From Micavibrio_A sp041655955 (GTDB lineage: Bacteria; Pseudomonadota; Alphaproteobacteria; Micavibrionales; Micavibrionaceae), in assembly GCA_041655955.1 (NCBI GenBank), contig JBBAEN010000002.1, positions 1 through 64,000 on the forward strand: a DNA stretch of 64,000 nucleotides. Direction: 5' to 3'. A program made the position numbers and the translations under genes. This document shows positions 42,675-51,034 of the stretch, one piece after another; position 1 is the stretch's first letter, and every line of letters begins with the position of its first letter. The notes beneath the pieces are model-generated. The model did not search any database. It saw only the letters and a list, made by a program, of their open reading frames with translations, and was not told where the DNA came from.

Positions 42675-42815
42675 CTGCGTCAGAACCAAGCAAGCTATAA
42701 ATAACCGAACTTGCCTCTGGCGCAAGGGCGGGAAAAAGATTTATGATGCCCGTATCTCATAGCCGCATATTCGGCTTCCGTCCATCTATTCACCCCTAAA
42801 AACGACCGGTAAACC

Positions 42816-44405
42816 ATGTCCATATCGCTTTCCTTTGCAAAATCCCCCCGTCCCAAGGCCGATACGGCTGTTATCTTCGCAGACGACAAGGGCAGGCTCC
42901 TGCCTTCCGGCGCCGCCCTCGACAAAAAAGCCGGCGGGCTTATCGGCGCGGCGCTGGCCGCCCGCGGTACTTTCAAGGGGCGCCATGGCGACCTGCTCGC
43001 CGTCTTCCTGCCCAAAGGGGCGGGGTATAAACAGGCGCTCGTTGTCGGCCTTGGCAAGCTGGCCGCGCTGGACAGGCTCGCGCTCGAATATGCGGGCGGC
43101 AAGACCCTCGCGGCGCTCAAAAACATCTCCGCGCAAAATGTATCTGTGCTGTACGACCATGATAAAACGGTGAAGGCGAAGGAAGATGAAGCCGCCGCCC
43201 TATACGCCTCCGGCCTTTATTTGCGCGCCTATCTGTTCGACAAGTACAAAAAGCCGAAGAATGACGGTAATAAAAAGGACAAAAGCGGGGACGGGGTAAA
43301 ATCCCTATCCCTTAAATCAGTGACAATCGTCACACAACCCCATGCAGCCGCGAACAGATTATACGCGGAACACAGGGCCGTCGCCGACGGCGTACGCTTT
43401 GCCCGCGACCTTGTGAACGAAGTCCCGAACGTCCTCTATCCCGAAAGCTACGCCGCCATTCTGGCAAAGGAGCTGCGCCCGCTCGGCGTACAGGTCGAAA
43501 TCCTTGATGAAAAGAAAATGGCAAAGCTCGGCTTCGGCGCGCATCTGGCCGTCGGCATGGGGTCTATCCGCCCGCCGCGCGTCGTTATCATGCGCTGGAA
43601 CGGTATAGCGGCCAAAGCCGGCGCCAAAGGCGCCAAGGGCGGGAAAAAATCTACGGCGGGCGCCGCTACAGGCCCGCTCGCCTTTGTCGGCAAGGGCGTG
43701 ACCTTCGACACGGGCGGCATTTCCATCAAGCCCGCCGCCGGCATGGAGGAAATGAAAATGGATATGGGCGGTTCCGCCGCCGTCGCCGGCCTTATCCGCG
43801 CGCTGGCCGTACGCAAAGCCCCTGTCGATGTCGTCGGCATTGTCGGCCTTGCCGAAAACATGCCCTCCGACAGGTCGTACAGGCCGGGCGATATCGTCAC
43901 CTCCCTGTCCGGCAAAACCATCGAAATCCTCAATACGGACGCCGAAGGCCGCCTCGTACTGGCCGACGCCATGACCTATGTTCAGCGCACGTACAAGCCG
44001 CGCATGATGGTCGATCTCGCGACATTGACGGGGGCAATCATGGTTGCGCTTGGCTATGACTATGCAGGGACGTTCGTCAATGACGACGCGCTCTGGGCGC
44101 AAATTGAAAAAGCCTCCGCTGCCACGGGCGACAAGGTCTGGCGTATGCCTCTCGACGAATCCTTCCGCAACGAGATGAAGGGCAGCGTGTCCGATCTCCA
44201 GAATCTCGGCAGCGCCGGCCGCTGGGGCGGGGCCTGTTCGGCCGCGGGATTCCTTGAAATGTTCGTTGAAAACGACATCCCATGGGCGCATATCGACATT
44301 GCCGGCACGGCTTGGTCGAAAGCCGACAAACCCGTCACGCCGCGCGGCGGCACGGGGTACGGCGTACGCTTGCTTTACAATCTGGTGACTGCTAACTATG
44401 CGTGA
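42816..44405 (+). CDS. pepA: Leucyl aminopeptidase PepA (M17)
   Basis: 529 residues. An N-terminal macro-like domain (about 1-170) precedes the M17 catalytic domain: LAVGMGSIRPPRVVIM, FVGKGVTFDTGGISIKPAAGMEEMKMDMGGSAAV (outline, metal-binding Lys and Asp residues) and the signature NTDAEGRLVLADAM. Then VDLATLTGAIMVALG and HIDIAGTAW. It cleaves N-terminal residues from peptides with two metal ions and in some bacteria binds DNA at dif-like or regulatory sites. Two K/G-rich stretches (about 145-160 and 265-285) look like flexible insertions. Its stop overlaps the next gene. Confidence 0.93.
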   Translation: MSISLSFAKSPRPKADTAVIFADDKGRLLPSGAALDKKAGGLIGAALAARGTFKGRHGDLLAVFLPKGAGYKQALVVGLGKLAALDRLALEYAGGKTLAALKNISAQNVSVLYDHDKTVKAKEDEAAALYASGLYLRAYLFDKYKKPKNDGNKKDKSGDGVKSLSLKSVTIVTQPHAAANRLYAEHRAVADGVRFARDLVNEVPNVLYPESYAAILAKELRPLGVQVEILDEKKMAKLGFGAHLAVGMGSIRPPRVVIMRWNGIAAKAGAKGAKGGKKSTAGAATGPLAFVGKGVTFDTGGISIKPAAGMEEMKMDMGGSAAVAGLIRALAVRKAPVDVVGIVGLAENMPSDRSYRPGDIVTSLSGKTIEILNTDAEGRLVLADAMTYVQRTYKPRMMVDLATLTGAIMVALGYDYAGTFVNDDALWAQIEKASAATGDKVWRMPLDESFRNEMKGSVSDLQNLGSAGRWGGACSAAGFLEMFVENDIPWAHIDIAGTAWSKADKPVTPRGGTGYGVRLLYNLVTANYA

Positions 44406-46075
44406 TGCTCCCCTCCGCCCTTAAAGACCCCGCGGCTTCGCCCGAACCGGACGTACAAATGCCGGAAAATTCTTGGGCGCCTGAGAGCGCCCAAGGGGCG
44501 TATGCCCCCTTGGATAACAGCCAGACCGCCGCCCCAACATTCCCGCCCGGCAAATCCGGGGCGAAGGGCTTCATCCCCCTTGAAACCCCGCCCGCAACCG
44601 AAATAAATGTTCAAATAACAGCGCCCGCCCGCCGTCATAATAACGGGGCAACGTCCCCCATTCCCCCCACAGGCGCAGCGGACATACAGCATCAAAATGC
44701 TTCAGCCCGCCCCGCTATAACAGACTTCGTAGCAGTTCCCGAAACCATAGATAAAGCGGGGCGGCTGGAGGAAAACCATGGAAAATCCGGCGGTAAGTAC
44801 AAAGCCGATCATGAGGTGGGCCTTGATGGGACATCCGCACGCACTCTATCCCGTCCCCGTAAAAATACGCAAAATACAGCCACTGCCTCCACTATCATCA
44901 GATCGCCGCTCACGACACAGATCAGAAAAACGATCCGTACGGAAGACCCGCTCGCCGATCCGGTTGGCCGCCAATATTGGCCCGACGCACGCGAGGCGAT
45001 AACCACCCCCGAAGAAAACCCCGATCCCATCGGCGACCACGCACATATGCCCGTGAAAGGGATCGTCCACCGCTATCCCGACCGCGCGCTCTTGAAGATT
45101 ACCGATAGCTGCGCCGTCTATTGCCGTTTTTGTTTCCGCAAGGAAATGGTGGGACAGGGCGCGGGCATTCTAAACGCGGACGAGCTGGACGCCGCCATTG
45201 CGTACATCGAAACGCATCCCGCCATCCGCGAGGTCATTCTTACTGGCGGCGATCCGCTCACCCTGTCCAACCGCAGACTTGGCGGCCTGCTCAGGCGGCT
45301 TGAGCAAATCCCGCATATAGAGTTTCTGCGTATCCATACGCGTACCCCCATGGTCAAACCGGATCGGATTGATGACGGTTTCGCCGCCATGGCCGCCAGC
45401 CTTGAAAAACCGCTTTATATCGCCTTGCATGTCAACCACCCGCAAGAGCTGGACGGGGCCGTACGCGCCGCCATCCTTGCCATGGCGCGGGCCGGCGCCA
45501 TTTTGCTGGGGCAGACCGTCCTTCTCAAAGGCATCAACGACGATCCCGCCATTCTGGAAGACTTATTCCGCACCCTCACCGCCAACAGGGTGAGGCCGTA
45601 CTACCTCCACCACCCCGATCTCGCCCCCGGTACAGGGCATTTCCGCCTGACGATAAAAGAGGGACAGGATATCGTTAAACAGCTTCGCGGAAAGCTTTCC
45701 GGTATCGCCCAACCGACATATGTTTTGGACATACCGGGCGGGTACGGCAAAATGCCGCTGACGCCCTGCTATCTTGAAGAGCTGAAGGACGGCACATACA
45801 GGGTTGCGGATTATCAGGGAGGCTCCCATCTTTACCCGCCGCAAAGCCAGCATGCCCGTACCGATAGTGTGATTGAAGTGGCAGGTGACAGCGGCGCAGT
45901 ACAAAATACAGGGAATGCGCATATCATACAGACGCACGGCAAGCTACACGGCAAAAACGGTATAGGGCAGGGCGCGGAACAGCAACACACCATCGCATGC
46001 AAGCCTGCAGGGGACACGGACGAAACGGCGCATCATACGGCGCGGCAAGACGGAAAAGGAGCCGTACAGTCATGA
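44402..46075 (+). CDS. Lysine 2,3-aminomutase/EpmB-like radical SAM protein with low-complexity ends
   Basis: 557 residues, against about 330-420 for the family. The core (about 180-470) is clear: DPVGRQYWPDA, EENPDPIGDHAH, VKGIVHRYPDRALLKITDSC, the radical SAM site C237-x3-C241-x2-C244 (CAVYCRFC), VILTGGDPLTLSN, LRIHTRTPMVKPDRI, HVNHPQELDG, GQTVLLKGINDD, RPYYLHHPDLAPGTGHF and VLDIPGGYGK. It uses SAM and PLP to move the lysine alpha-amino group, or, if EpmB-like, makes (R)-beta-lysine for EF-P. The first 150 residues are disordered and P/A/T-rich, and the last 75 are Q/H/G-rich. Start: GTG at 44402 or ATG at 44405; a start further in is possible. Overlaps pepA by 4 bp and holC by 4 bp. Confidence 0.85.
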   Translation: MMLPSALKDPAASPEPDVQMPENSWAPESAQGAYAPLDNSQTAAPTFPPGKSGAKGFIPLETPPATEINVQITAPARRHNNGATSPIPPTGAADIQHQNASARPAITDFVAVPETIDKAGRLEENHGKSGGKYKADHEVGLDGTSARTLSRPRKNTQNTATASTIIRSPLTTQIRKTIRTEDPLADPVGRQYWPDAREAITTPEENPDPIGDHAHMPVKGIVHRYPDRALLKITDSCAVYCRFCFRKEMVGQGAGILNADELDAAIAYIETHPAIREVILTGGDPLTLSNRRLGGLLRRLEQIPHIEFLRIHTRTPMVKPDRIDDGFAAMAASLEKPLYIALHVNHPQELDGAVRAAILAMARAGAILLGQTVLLKGINDDPAILEDLFRTLTANRVRPYYLHHPDLAPGTGHFRLTIKEGQDIVKQLRGKLSGIAQPTYVLDIPGGYGKMPLTPCYLEELKDGTYRVADYQGGSHLYPPQSQHARTDSVIEVAGDSGAVQNTGNAHIIQTHGKLHGKNGIGQGAEQQHTIACKPAGDTDETAHHTARQDGKGAVQS

Positions 46076-46524
46076 GCGAGGTACGTTTTTACCATCTATT
46101 GACGCAGACATTGGATCAGGCTCTTCCGGCGCTTGTCAACAAAGCCCTGTCAACCGGAAAACGGATTATTATCAAGCTCCCAGACGAGGGACAGGTTAAT
46201 TATTTCAACAATCATCTCTGGGTTTACAATCCCGGCAGCTTTATCCCGCACGGCGCGGAGAATGACGGTCATGCGGCGCTTCAGCCTGTGTACCTCACCC
46301 ACCGCGCGGAAAATCCAAACGGCGCGGATATGCTAATCCTCTGCAATCACCAAGCCGTCCCCGAAAATATCGCCGATTTTCCGCTCTGCTGTGATTTTCT
46401 GGATGGCGGCGATGACGATTCGGTTCTCGCCGCCCGCACGCGCTGGAAGACGTACAAGGAAGCCGGCCACACCGTCACCTATTGGCAGCAAACCGAAACC
46501 GGCGGCTGGGAGCAAAAAGCCTGA
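46072..46524 (+). CDS. holC: DNA polymerase III chi subunit HolC
   Basis: 150 residues from the ATG at 46072 (MSEVRFYHLL), overlapping the aminomutase stop by 4 bp. HolC features: VRFYHLLTQTLDQALPALVNKALSTGKRI, VYNPGSFIPHG, QPVYLTHRAENPNGADMLILCN and a final RTRWKTYKEAGHTVTYWQQ. The chi subunit links the clamp loader (via psi) to SSB. pepA-holC is a common alphaproteobacterial pair; here the aminomutase gene is inserted between them. Confidence 0.88.
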   Translation: MSEVRFYHLLTQTLDQALPALVNKALSTGKRIIIKLPDEGQVNYFNNHLWVYNPGSFIPHGAENDGHAALQPVYLTHRAENPNGADMLILCNHQAVPENIADFPLCCDFLDGGDDDSVLAARTRWKTYKEAGHTVTYWQQTETGGWEQKA

Positions 46525-46543
46525 CCACCGGATAGCCCCCGAA

Positions 46544-47260
46544 TTATCTCACGATCAAAACCCTGTAATAAGAATTTCCGCCGCTGGATGTGCAGAAAGC
46601 GGTTTTCCCCGTAAGCGCCTCATTGGCGTCATCCGGCGGACTGCTCGTGCCAAAAATCCCATGATAATCCCCCACTGTATTGCCCCCTATCCTGGGCAAT
46701 TCCCCGTCCGGATTATCCACTCCCAGCATGTCGTTTATTTTCAGGCATATTTGCCGGTGGATTGAAACGGCGCGGTAAAGCATTTCCTGCTTATTCGCCT
46801 CCCCCACCTGCGGAAGACTTGCGCGGATAATCCGTGCATGGCCCTTTTTTGTATTATGAGGCTGACCGATTGCGGCGCGCAGATAGCTATCAGGCCAAAT
46901 TACAGGCCGCAAATGCCCGCCTGCGAACAGGGCGCAATCGGGGACAGCATAGGGATTATGCCCCCCGGTATAAAGGGGCGTTCCGTCATTCATCGTCCAC
47001 GCGTCATTGGCAAAATCAAATTCGTTTTCGGAGCAGCCGCGGAGCCGCAATCTTTGCACGGCACTGGCCAGCGCGTCGCCATAGGCGATAATTTCAGCAG
47101 CGGCAAGCCGTGCCTGCGCATCGCTCATGGTACGGGCGGCGGCGCCCGTGCCGCCCTCGCGCAGCATCACATAGGACAAGGCCGCGAACAGGCCGATAGC
47201 GACGAGGATCAAAATCAGGACGGAGCCGCCTTGCGCATCCGGCCCTGATTTCAAAACCAC
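46544..47260 (-). CDS. Pilin-like protein, paralogue 1
   Basis: 238 residues from GTG at 47260, overlapping the preceding small gene by 10 bp with GGAG about 8 nt upstream. One N-terminal hydrophobic helix (SVLILILVAIGLFAALSYVM) lacks the prepilin G/E motif. Residues 29-65 (REGGTGAAARTMSDAQARLAAAEII in outline) are almost identical to the gene at 58568-59290, after which the two diverge except for ICLKINDMLGV near 175. The C-terminal part has paired Cys and ends in a short beta segment. Its family (a pseudopilin-like group) is known only by resemblance; it should be membrane-anchored and surface- or periplasm-facing. Confidence 0.68.
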   Translation of the reverse strand: MVLKSGPDAQGGSVLILILVAIGLFAALSYVMLREGGTGAAARTMSDAQARLAAAEIIAYGDALASAVQRLRLRGCSENEFDFANDAWTMNDGTPLYTGGHNPYAVPDCALFAGGHLRPVIWPDSYLRAAIGQPHNTKKGHARIIRASLPQVGEANKQEMLYRAVSIHRQICLKINDMLGVDNPDGELPRIGGNTVGDYHGIFGTSSPPDDANEALTGKTAFCTSSGGNSYYRVLIVR

Positions 47261-47484
47261 AGGCTTTCTCCGGTAACGGCGTAATAAATCCCGTTATAAT
47301 AAGCGGCGAACATGCCGAAGGCGGCTATTCCCGATCCCATCGCGGCGGCGGTGAGGAACGTAACGGTCTGGGGCCAGACGGTAAAAACGCCCGTAAAGCC
47401 CGCCATAACGGCAAGGCAAAAGACCAAATAAAAACGGAATAGCCGCCGCGCGCGGACGGAATTTCGATGATGCGGATTTTTCAT
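47251..47484 (-). CDS. Small two-helix membrane protein
   Basis: 77 residues from the ATG at 47484. A basic start (MKNPHHRNSVRARRLFRF) leads into two hydrophobic helices (about 17-36 and 40-66). Its Shine-Dalgarno GGGGAG sits 4 nt before the ATG and lies in a hairpin at the end of the structured leader RNA. It overlaps the pilin-like gene by 10 bp, so that gene's translation is coupled to it. No family is recognised; it could help insert or process the pilin-like protein. Confidence 0.6.
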   Translation of the reverse strand: MKNPHHRNSVRARRLFRFYLVFCLAVMAGFTGVFTVWPQTVTFLTAAAMGSGIAAFGMFAAYYNGIYYAVTGESLWF

Positions 47485-47488
47485 GCGC

Positions 47489-47679
47489 CTCCCCTCTCTT
47501 TGGTGATCGGGGAGTTAGAAAACCCATTCTCTGAAGGGTCGCTTTGGCCTTTACCCGCCGAAGCAGGCTGTACATACGCCAGAGCCTCCCCGACCGGATG
47601 TCGAGGAGTGCAGGTAACGGCTACACAAGCCGCAGAGAATAGGGGTTTCTAAGGCCCCGGAGCCGAAAATTCAGGCTCC
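47489..47679 (-). ncRNA. Structured leader RNA, copy 1 (candidate switch)
   Basis: Read on the minus strand: a GGAGCC/GGCTCC hairpin (47659-47679), then a long closing stem pairing 47633-47652 with 47515-47533 (about 18 bp with a bulge). It encloses a CGGCT/AGCCG hairpin, a CTCC(T)CGAC/GTCGGGGAG hairpin and CCTGC-TTCG-GCGGG followed by TAAAGGCC. Its overall order and several motifs recur in copy 2 (59349-59552) with compensating changes in the stem. The segment after the closing stem (plus-strand 47508-47514) can pair with an internal hairpin arm (47586-47592), or with the Shine-Dalgarno at 47489-47494. No known riboswitch core is recognised. Confidence 0.6.
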
Positions 47680-47776
47680 GCAAGCAATATTATAGGAAGG
47701 AGCGGGGGAGTCAATCGGAGCTTGCGCCAAGCGGTCTGCGAAGGGCTTGTCCGGCGATAAACCCGGCGGGGGGGAA

Positions 47777-48481
47777 TTATTCCGCCGCTTCTGCCGTTTC
47801 CCCTGCTTCCGCCGCCGGCGCATCGGTGGCAGCAGCATCATCTTTTTCCGCGCCGCTGCCGGCCTTGCCGTCCTCCGCGGCCTCCGGCTCAGAGGCTTCT
47901 TCGGCTTCGGGCGGGGAAAGTTCGGCCTCTTCCGCCGCGATTTCTTCCGGCGACGGCAAAGGCTTCGGCGAATCGGCCTGCGCCCGCAGCCATGCAATCA
48001 GGGCCGCGCGATCCTCCGGCTTTTTGAGGCCGACATAGGCCATTTTCGTGCCTTTTGCATAGGCTTTCGGCTTCCACAGGAATTTGTTCATTTCCGCATA
48101 TGTCCAGATCGGCCCGCCGACTTCGAGCAGGGCGCCGGAATAGGCATAGCCCGCAATGTGGTCTTTCGGGCCGCCGATCGTTCCGTAAAGATTGGGGCCG
48201 ACGCCGTTCGCGCCGCCTTTATTGAAAGTGTGGCAGGCAGCGCAGGCCCGCGCGACGCGCTCACCGCGGGTAATATCGGCATCGGCGATCATGGCAAGGA
48301 TCGGCTCGGCCATCGGCTCTGCGGCGCCCGGCGCCGCGGCCTCCACAACCTCGATATTATAGGCGGGATCGGCCAGTTTTGCGGGATGGACGAGCAATTT
48401 GGCTATAAAGCCGCCAAACATGGCGATGATGCCTGCGACCAGAAGCGCCGCGAAGATTTTGTTGAATTCCATGCCGCCCAT
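47777..48481 (-). CDS. Membrane-anchored cytochrome c
   Basis: 234 residues from the ATG at 48481 with AAGGGG 8 nt upstream. One N-terminal anchor helix (about 6-30) is followed by a class I cytochrome c domain with the heme site CAACH (near 80) and an axial Met in the GTKMAY loop (the usual KGTKMAFVG pattern). The last 65 residues are a P/E/A/S-rich tail. The closest type is CycM/c552-like, a membrane-bound electron carrier between the bc1 complex and oxidases. It is divergent from pheA, a pairing common in alphaproteobacteria. Confidence 0.9.
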   Translation of the reverse strand: MGGMEFNKIFAALLVAGIIAMFGGFIAKLLVHPAKLADPAYNIEVVEAAAPGAAEPMAEPILAMIADADITRGERVARACAACHTFNKGGANGVGPNLYGTIGGPKDHIAGYAYSGALLEVGGPIWTYAEMNKFLWKPKAYAKGTKMAYVGLKKPEDRAALIAWLRAQADSPKPLPSPEEIAAEEAELSPPEAEEASEPEAAEDGKAGSGAEKDDAAATDAPAAEAGETAEAAE

Positions 48482-48642
48482 AACGGAAACCCCTTAAAAA
48501 TGAAGGCGCAAAGGCCGGATCCCTTGCTAAAACCCTATATTTCAGCCTATACCAGAAAACCCGCACAGCACAGGCGCTATCCGCCATAGTCCGGTATTGG
48601 TGTAAATTCAGCGCGGGAAAAAATCAAGGGTCGTTCTCTGTT

Positions 48643-49491
48643 ATGACAGCACAAAAGCCACAAAAAATTTCCTTTCAGGGCGCCCACGGCGCCTATTCCG
48701 ACATTGCCGCCCGCGCCGTTTTCCCCGGCCTTGAAACGGTTCCGTGCGATACGTTCGAGGACGCTTTCGCCGCCTGCCAGACCGGCGGGGCCGATCTGGC
48801 GATGATTCCGATCGATAACACGCTGGCGGGCCGCGTGGCCGACGTCCACCATTTCCTGCCCCGCAGCGGCCTTTCGATTATCGGCGAGCATTTCCTGAAA
48901 ATCGAACATGCCCTGCTCGGCGTCAAGGGCGCGAAAATCGAAACCCTCCGCCATGTCCATTCCCATCTTCACGCCCTGCCCCAGTGCCGCAAGATTATCA
49001 AGGAGCTGGGGCTGACCCCCCATGTCCACGCCGACACGGCGGGCGCGGCGAGCGAGGTCGCACAGAAAAACGACCCGCAGCATGCGGCGATCGCCTCGAC
49101 GCTGGCGGGGGAGATTTACGGCCTCGAAAAACTCCGCGGCGACGTGCAGGACGCGGATCACAACACGACGCGCTTCCTCATCCTGTCCCGCGAGGCGCAG
49201 GTTCCCGCCTATGACGCAAACGAAACCTATATCACCAGCTTCGTCTTCAGCGTCCGCAACATTCCGGCGGCGCTCTATAAGGGGCTGGGCGGGTTCGCGA
49301 CGAACGGCGTCAATATGGTGAAGCTCGAATCCTATGTGAATCCCGAATTTCAGGTCGCGCAATTCTATGCCGACGTCGCCGGCCATCCCGAATCGCGGCC
49401 CTTGCAGCTTGCGATGGAAGAGCTGGGTTTTTTCGCGAAGGAGGTCATTATCCTCGGCACCTATAAGGCCCATCCGTTCCGCAAGCTTTAA
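48643..49491 (+). CDS. pheA: Prephenate dehydratase PheA
   Basis: 282 residues. The PDT domain (about 5-190) has FQGAHGAYSDIAARAVFP, PCDTFEDAFAACQTGGADLAMIPIDNTLAGRVADV (outline) and HNTTRFLIL with the catalytic Thr-Arg-Phe. A C-terminal ACT domain (about 200-280) has NIPAALYKGLGGFATNGVNMVKLESY, the phenylalanine-binding region. It decarboxylates and dehydrates prephenate to phenylpyruvate in phenylalanine synthesis with feedback by Phe. It is monofunctional, without chorismate mutase, as usual in alphaproteobacteria. Confidence 0.95.
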   Translation: MTAQKPQKISFQGAHGAYSDIAARAVFPGLETVPCDTFEDAFAACQTGGADLAMIPIDNTLAGRVADVHHFLPRSGLSIIGEHFLKIEHALLGVKGAKIETLRHVHSHLHALPQCRKIIKELGLTPHVHADTAGAASEVAQKNDPQHAAIASTLAGEIYGLEKLRGDVQDADHNTTRFLILSREAQVPAYDANETYITSFVFSVRNIPAALYKGLGGFATNGVNMVKLESYVNPEFQVAQFYADVAGHPESRPLQLAMEELGFFAKEVIILGTYKAHPFRKL

Positions 49492-49591
49492 AAACAGCCA
49501 TGCGGAAAACCGCGCGGAAAATAGGCTTTTGCGCCTAAAGGTTTTTCCGTGTTAGGCTAGGCCCTCCGCGCAACGGTCAAAAGGATTTTCC

Positions 49592-49768
49592 ATGCTCACC
49601 CACGCAAAACTCGGCTCGCAATTGCTGCGCGATGCGGCCACTTTCTTTCGCACAATCGGCCAGCAAAACCCGCCCATCGGCGACCAGATGGAAGAAAATG
49701 CAAGGATTTTCGAGCAGGTCGCGGATCTTCTCGAACAAGACCCGACAGGCATCGTTCCTTCAGAATAA
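49592..49768 (+). CDS. Small conserved-type protein (58 aa)
   Basis: ATG to TAA encoding 58 residues: MLTHAKLGSQLLRDAATFF opens a helix-rich protein that continues with IGDQMEENARIFEQVADLLEQDP. Two helices separated by a QQNPPIG turn are predicted. The codon pattern matches the host, and the region after it is a terminator for the opposite strand. Small proteins of this look occur in other alphaproteobacteria, by recollection. Function unknown. Confidence 0.6.
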   Translation: MLTHAKLGSQLLRDAATFFRTIGQQNPPIGDQMEENARIFEQVADLLEQDPTGIVPSE

Positions 49769-49771
49769 CTT

Positions 49772-49799
49772 AAAAAAAAGGGGGGGGGCATTGCGCCCC
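49772..49799 (-). terminator. Intrinsic terminator after the 49.9-50.7 kb genes
   Basis: On the minus strand GGGGC-GCAAT-GCCCC is followed by four C and eight T (plus-strand 49772-49799). It ends transcripts from the minus-strand genes at 49902-50738. Confidence 0.65.
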
Positions 49800-49901
49800 T
49801 TGCTGCGTCATGGGGCGCCGCCCCGCCACTCCGCCGCCCCCTTCAACGCGCGGGCGGCGCTCCGCTCTGCGGGAATGGCCTTTAACCTTAAATCCTGAAA
49901 T

Positions 49902-50357
49902 CTAGAACGCCTTGAATTCGAACCTGAAGCCGGCCCCGCCACCGTCTTTTTGCAAATCAACGCCCGCCGCGCGTGAAACGCGTTCCGTCAGCGATTGCCC
50001 CGTATTGCTCATATTCCTGCCCCGATCCAAAAGGGCCACATTGCGCCACGCCTGCTCAAGCCCCTGAGGATAGGCAAGGGCAAAGAGCCGCTCCGCTTTC
50101 GCCAATATTTCTATTTCCTGCCGCGTGACCGTTTTGCCTTCGCCGGCACGTTCCAGCAAACCGTCGCCATAGGCCCTGTAATCGTCGCCGAAGCTTGATA
50201 CGGCTTTTGCGAATTTTTCGCCGGGTTGGTAGCCGGCGGGCGCTAATTTATCCGGTTTGCGCGCCTCCATCTCTTCACGGATAGCATTCAGCGCGCTTTG
50301 ATAGCCCCGCTCTTCATGGACGTAATAGCCCAGAAAGCGCAAATCTCTGTAATCCAT
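49902..50357 (-). CDS. Hypothetical soluble protein
   Basis: 151 residues from the ATG at 50357, mostly charged and helical: YYVHEERGYQSALNAIREEME, RAYGDGLLERAGEGKTVTRQEIEILAKAERLFALAYPQ in outline. No signal peptide, membrane helix or known motif. It ends in a short aromatic FRFEFKAF. It lies 42 bp after the gene at 50400-50738 and probably shares its transcript. Function unknown. Confidence 0.6.
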   Translation of the reverse strand: MDYRDLRFLGYYVHEERGYQSALNAIREEMEARKPDKLAPAGYQPGEKFAKAVSSFGDDYRAYGDGLLERAGEGKTVTRQEIEILAKAERLFALAYPQGLEQAWRNVALLDRGRNMSNTGQSLTERVSRAAGVDLQKDGGGAGFRFEFKAF

Positions 50358-50399
50358 GGCAATCGCCCGTTTTGCTGTTTCAGTCAGGCAATCTTATAA

Positions 50400-50738
50400 T
50401 TATTTCGTTAGGAAAAAGCTAAGTATAAACGCCCCGACACCGCCCAGAAGGGCCAAAAGCGTGCCGATCAAAAGCGTATAATCCTTTTTCGGGGCCGTTT
50501 CATAAACTTTCAAGGTCATATCGACGGTGCGGTTTTTCTTTTGATCGAAAAACTTCTTTTTCACCTCGATTTTCTCGTATTTTTGCGTCTGGTAAAGGCC
50601 TTCCGCCTCTTTCATCGCCAGCACCATATCCTCATGGGTGGCATGTTTTTTCCAGCTATTCTCGCCTTTCTGGCTGCGTTCAGGCATCTCGAACGTATAG
50701 ATCGTATATTCGATACCGGCGGACTGGGCCTGATTCAT
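50400..50738 (-). CDS. Small C-tail-anchored protein
   Basis: 112 residues from the ATG at 50738 with AGAGGTG 6 nt upstream. A soluble N-terminal domain with K/E-rich beta strands (YTIYTFEMPERSQK, KYEKIEVKKKFFDQKKNRTVDMTLKVYE in outline) is followed by a single C-terminal hydrophobic helix (YTLLIGTLLALLGGVGAFILSFFL), so it is probably tail-anchored with the domain in the cytoplasm. No family is recognised. It is followed on the same strand by another hypothetical gene. Confidence 0.62.
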   Translation of the reverse strand: MNQAQSAGIEYTIYTFEMPERSQKGENSWKKHATHEDMVLAMKEAEGLYQTQKYEKIEVKKKFFDQKKNRTVDMTLKVYETAPKKDYTLLIGTLLALLGGVGAFILSFFLTK

Positions 50739-51034
50739 AAAGCACCTCTTGAGAAAAACCTTTTTAGCAAAGCATCCGGGCAAATAAACAGGATGGAATC
50801 ATCCCGCCATAACCCTAACGCGCAAGGGGTTAATAAAAGATTAAATCCGGCTCTTCCTTGCCCGTGATCCTGCTGGGCTGTGGCAAGGGCCGGATTTACG
50901 GGTTTTCGCACCCTCCTGCTTGAGATTTCATGCCGGCCCGTTTACTATAATTCCCGTGATTCCCGCGCCTTCCCCCCGCCGCGGGTTGTTTTTCGTTTTT
51001 AATTATTCCTCTTTTCCCGTCCAAGGCGTATCCG
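50739..51034. other. Intergenic region upstream of ftsK
   Basis: About 295 bp between divergent genes. It should hold both promoters; no clear -35/-10 pair, riboswitch or small gene can be defended. The ftsK start lies in a CCAAGGCG context. Confidence 0.4.

Noticed and set aside
44402..45000. A frameshift at the start of the aminomutase gene
   Set aside because: Other frames (such as one opening MENPAVSTKP) show no better match to the family N-terminus; the in-frame stretch before DPVGRQ is adequate, so a low-complexity extension is the simpler reading.
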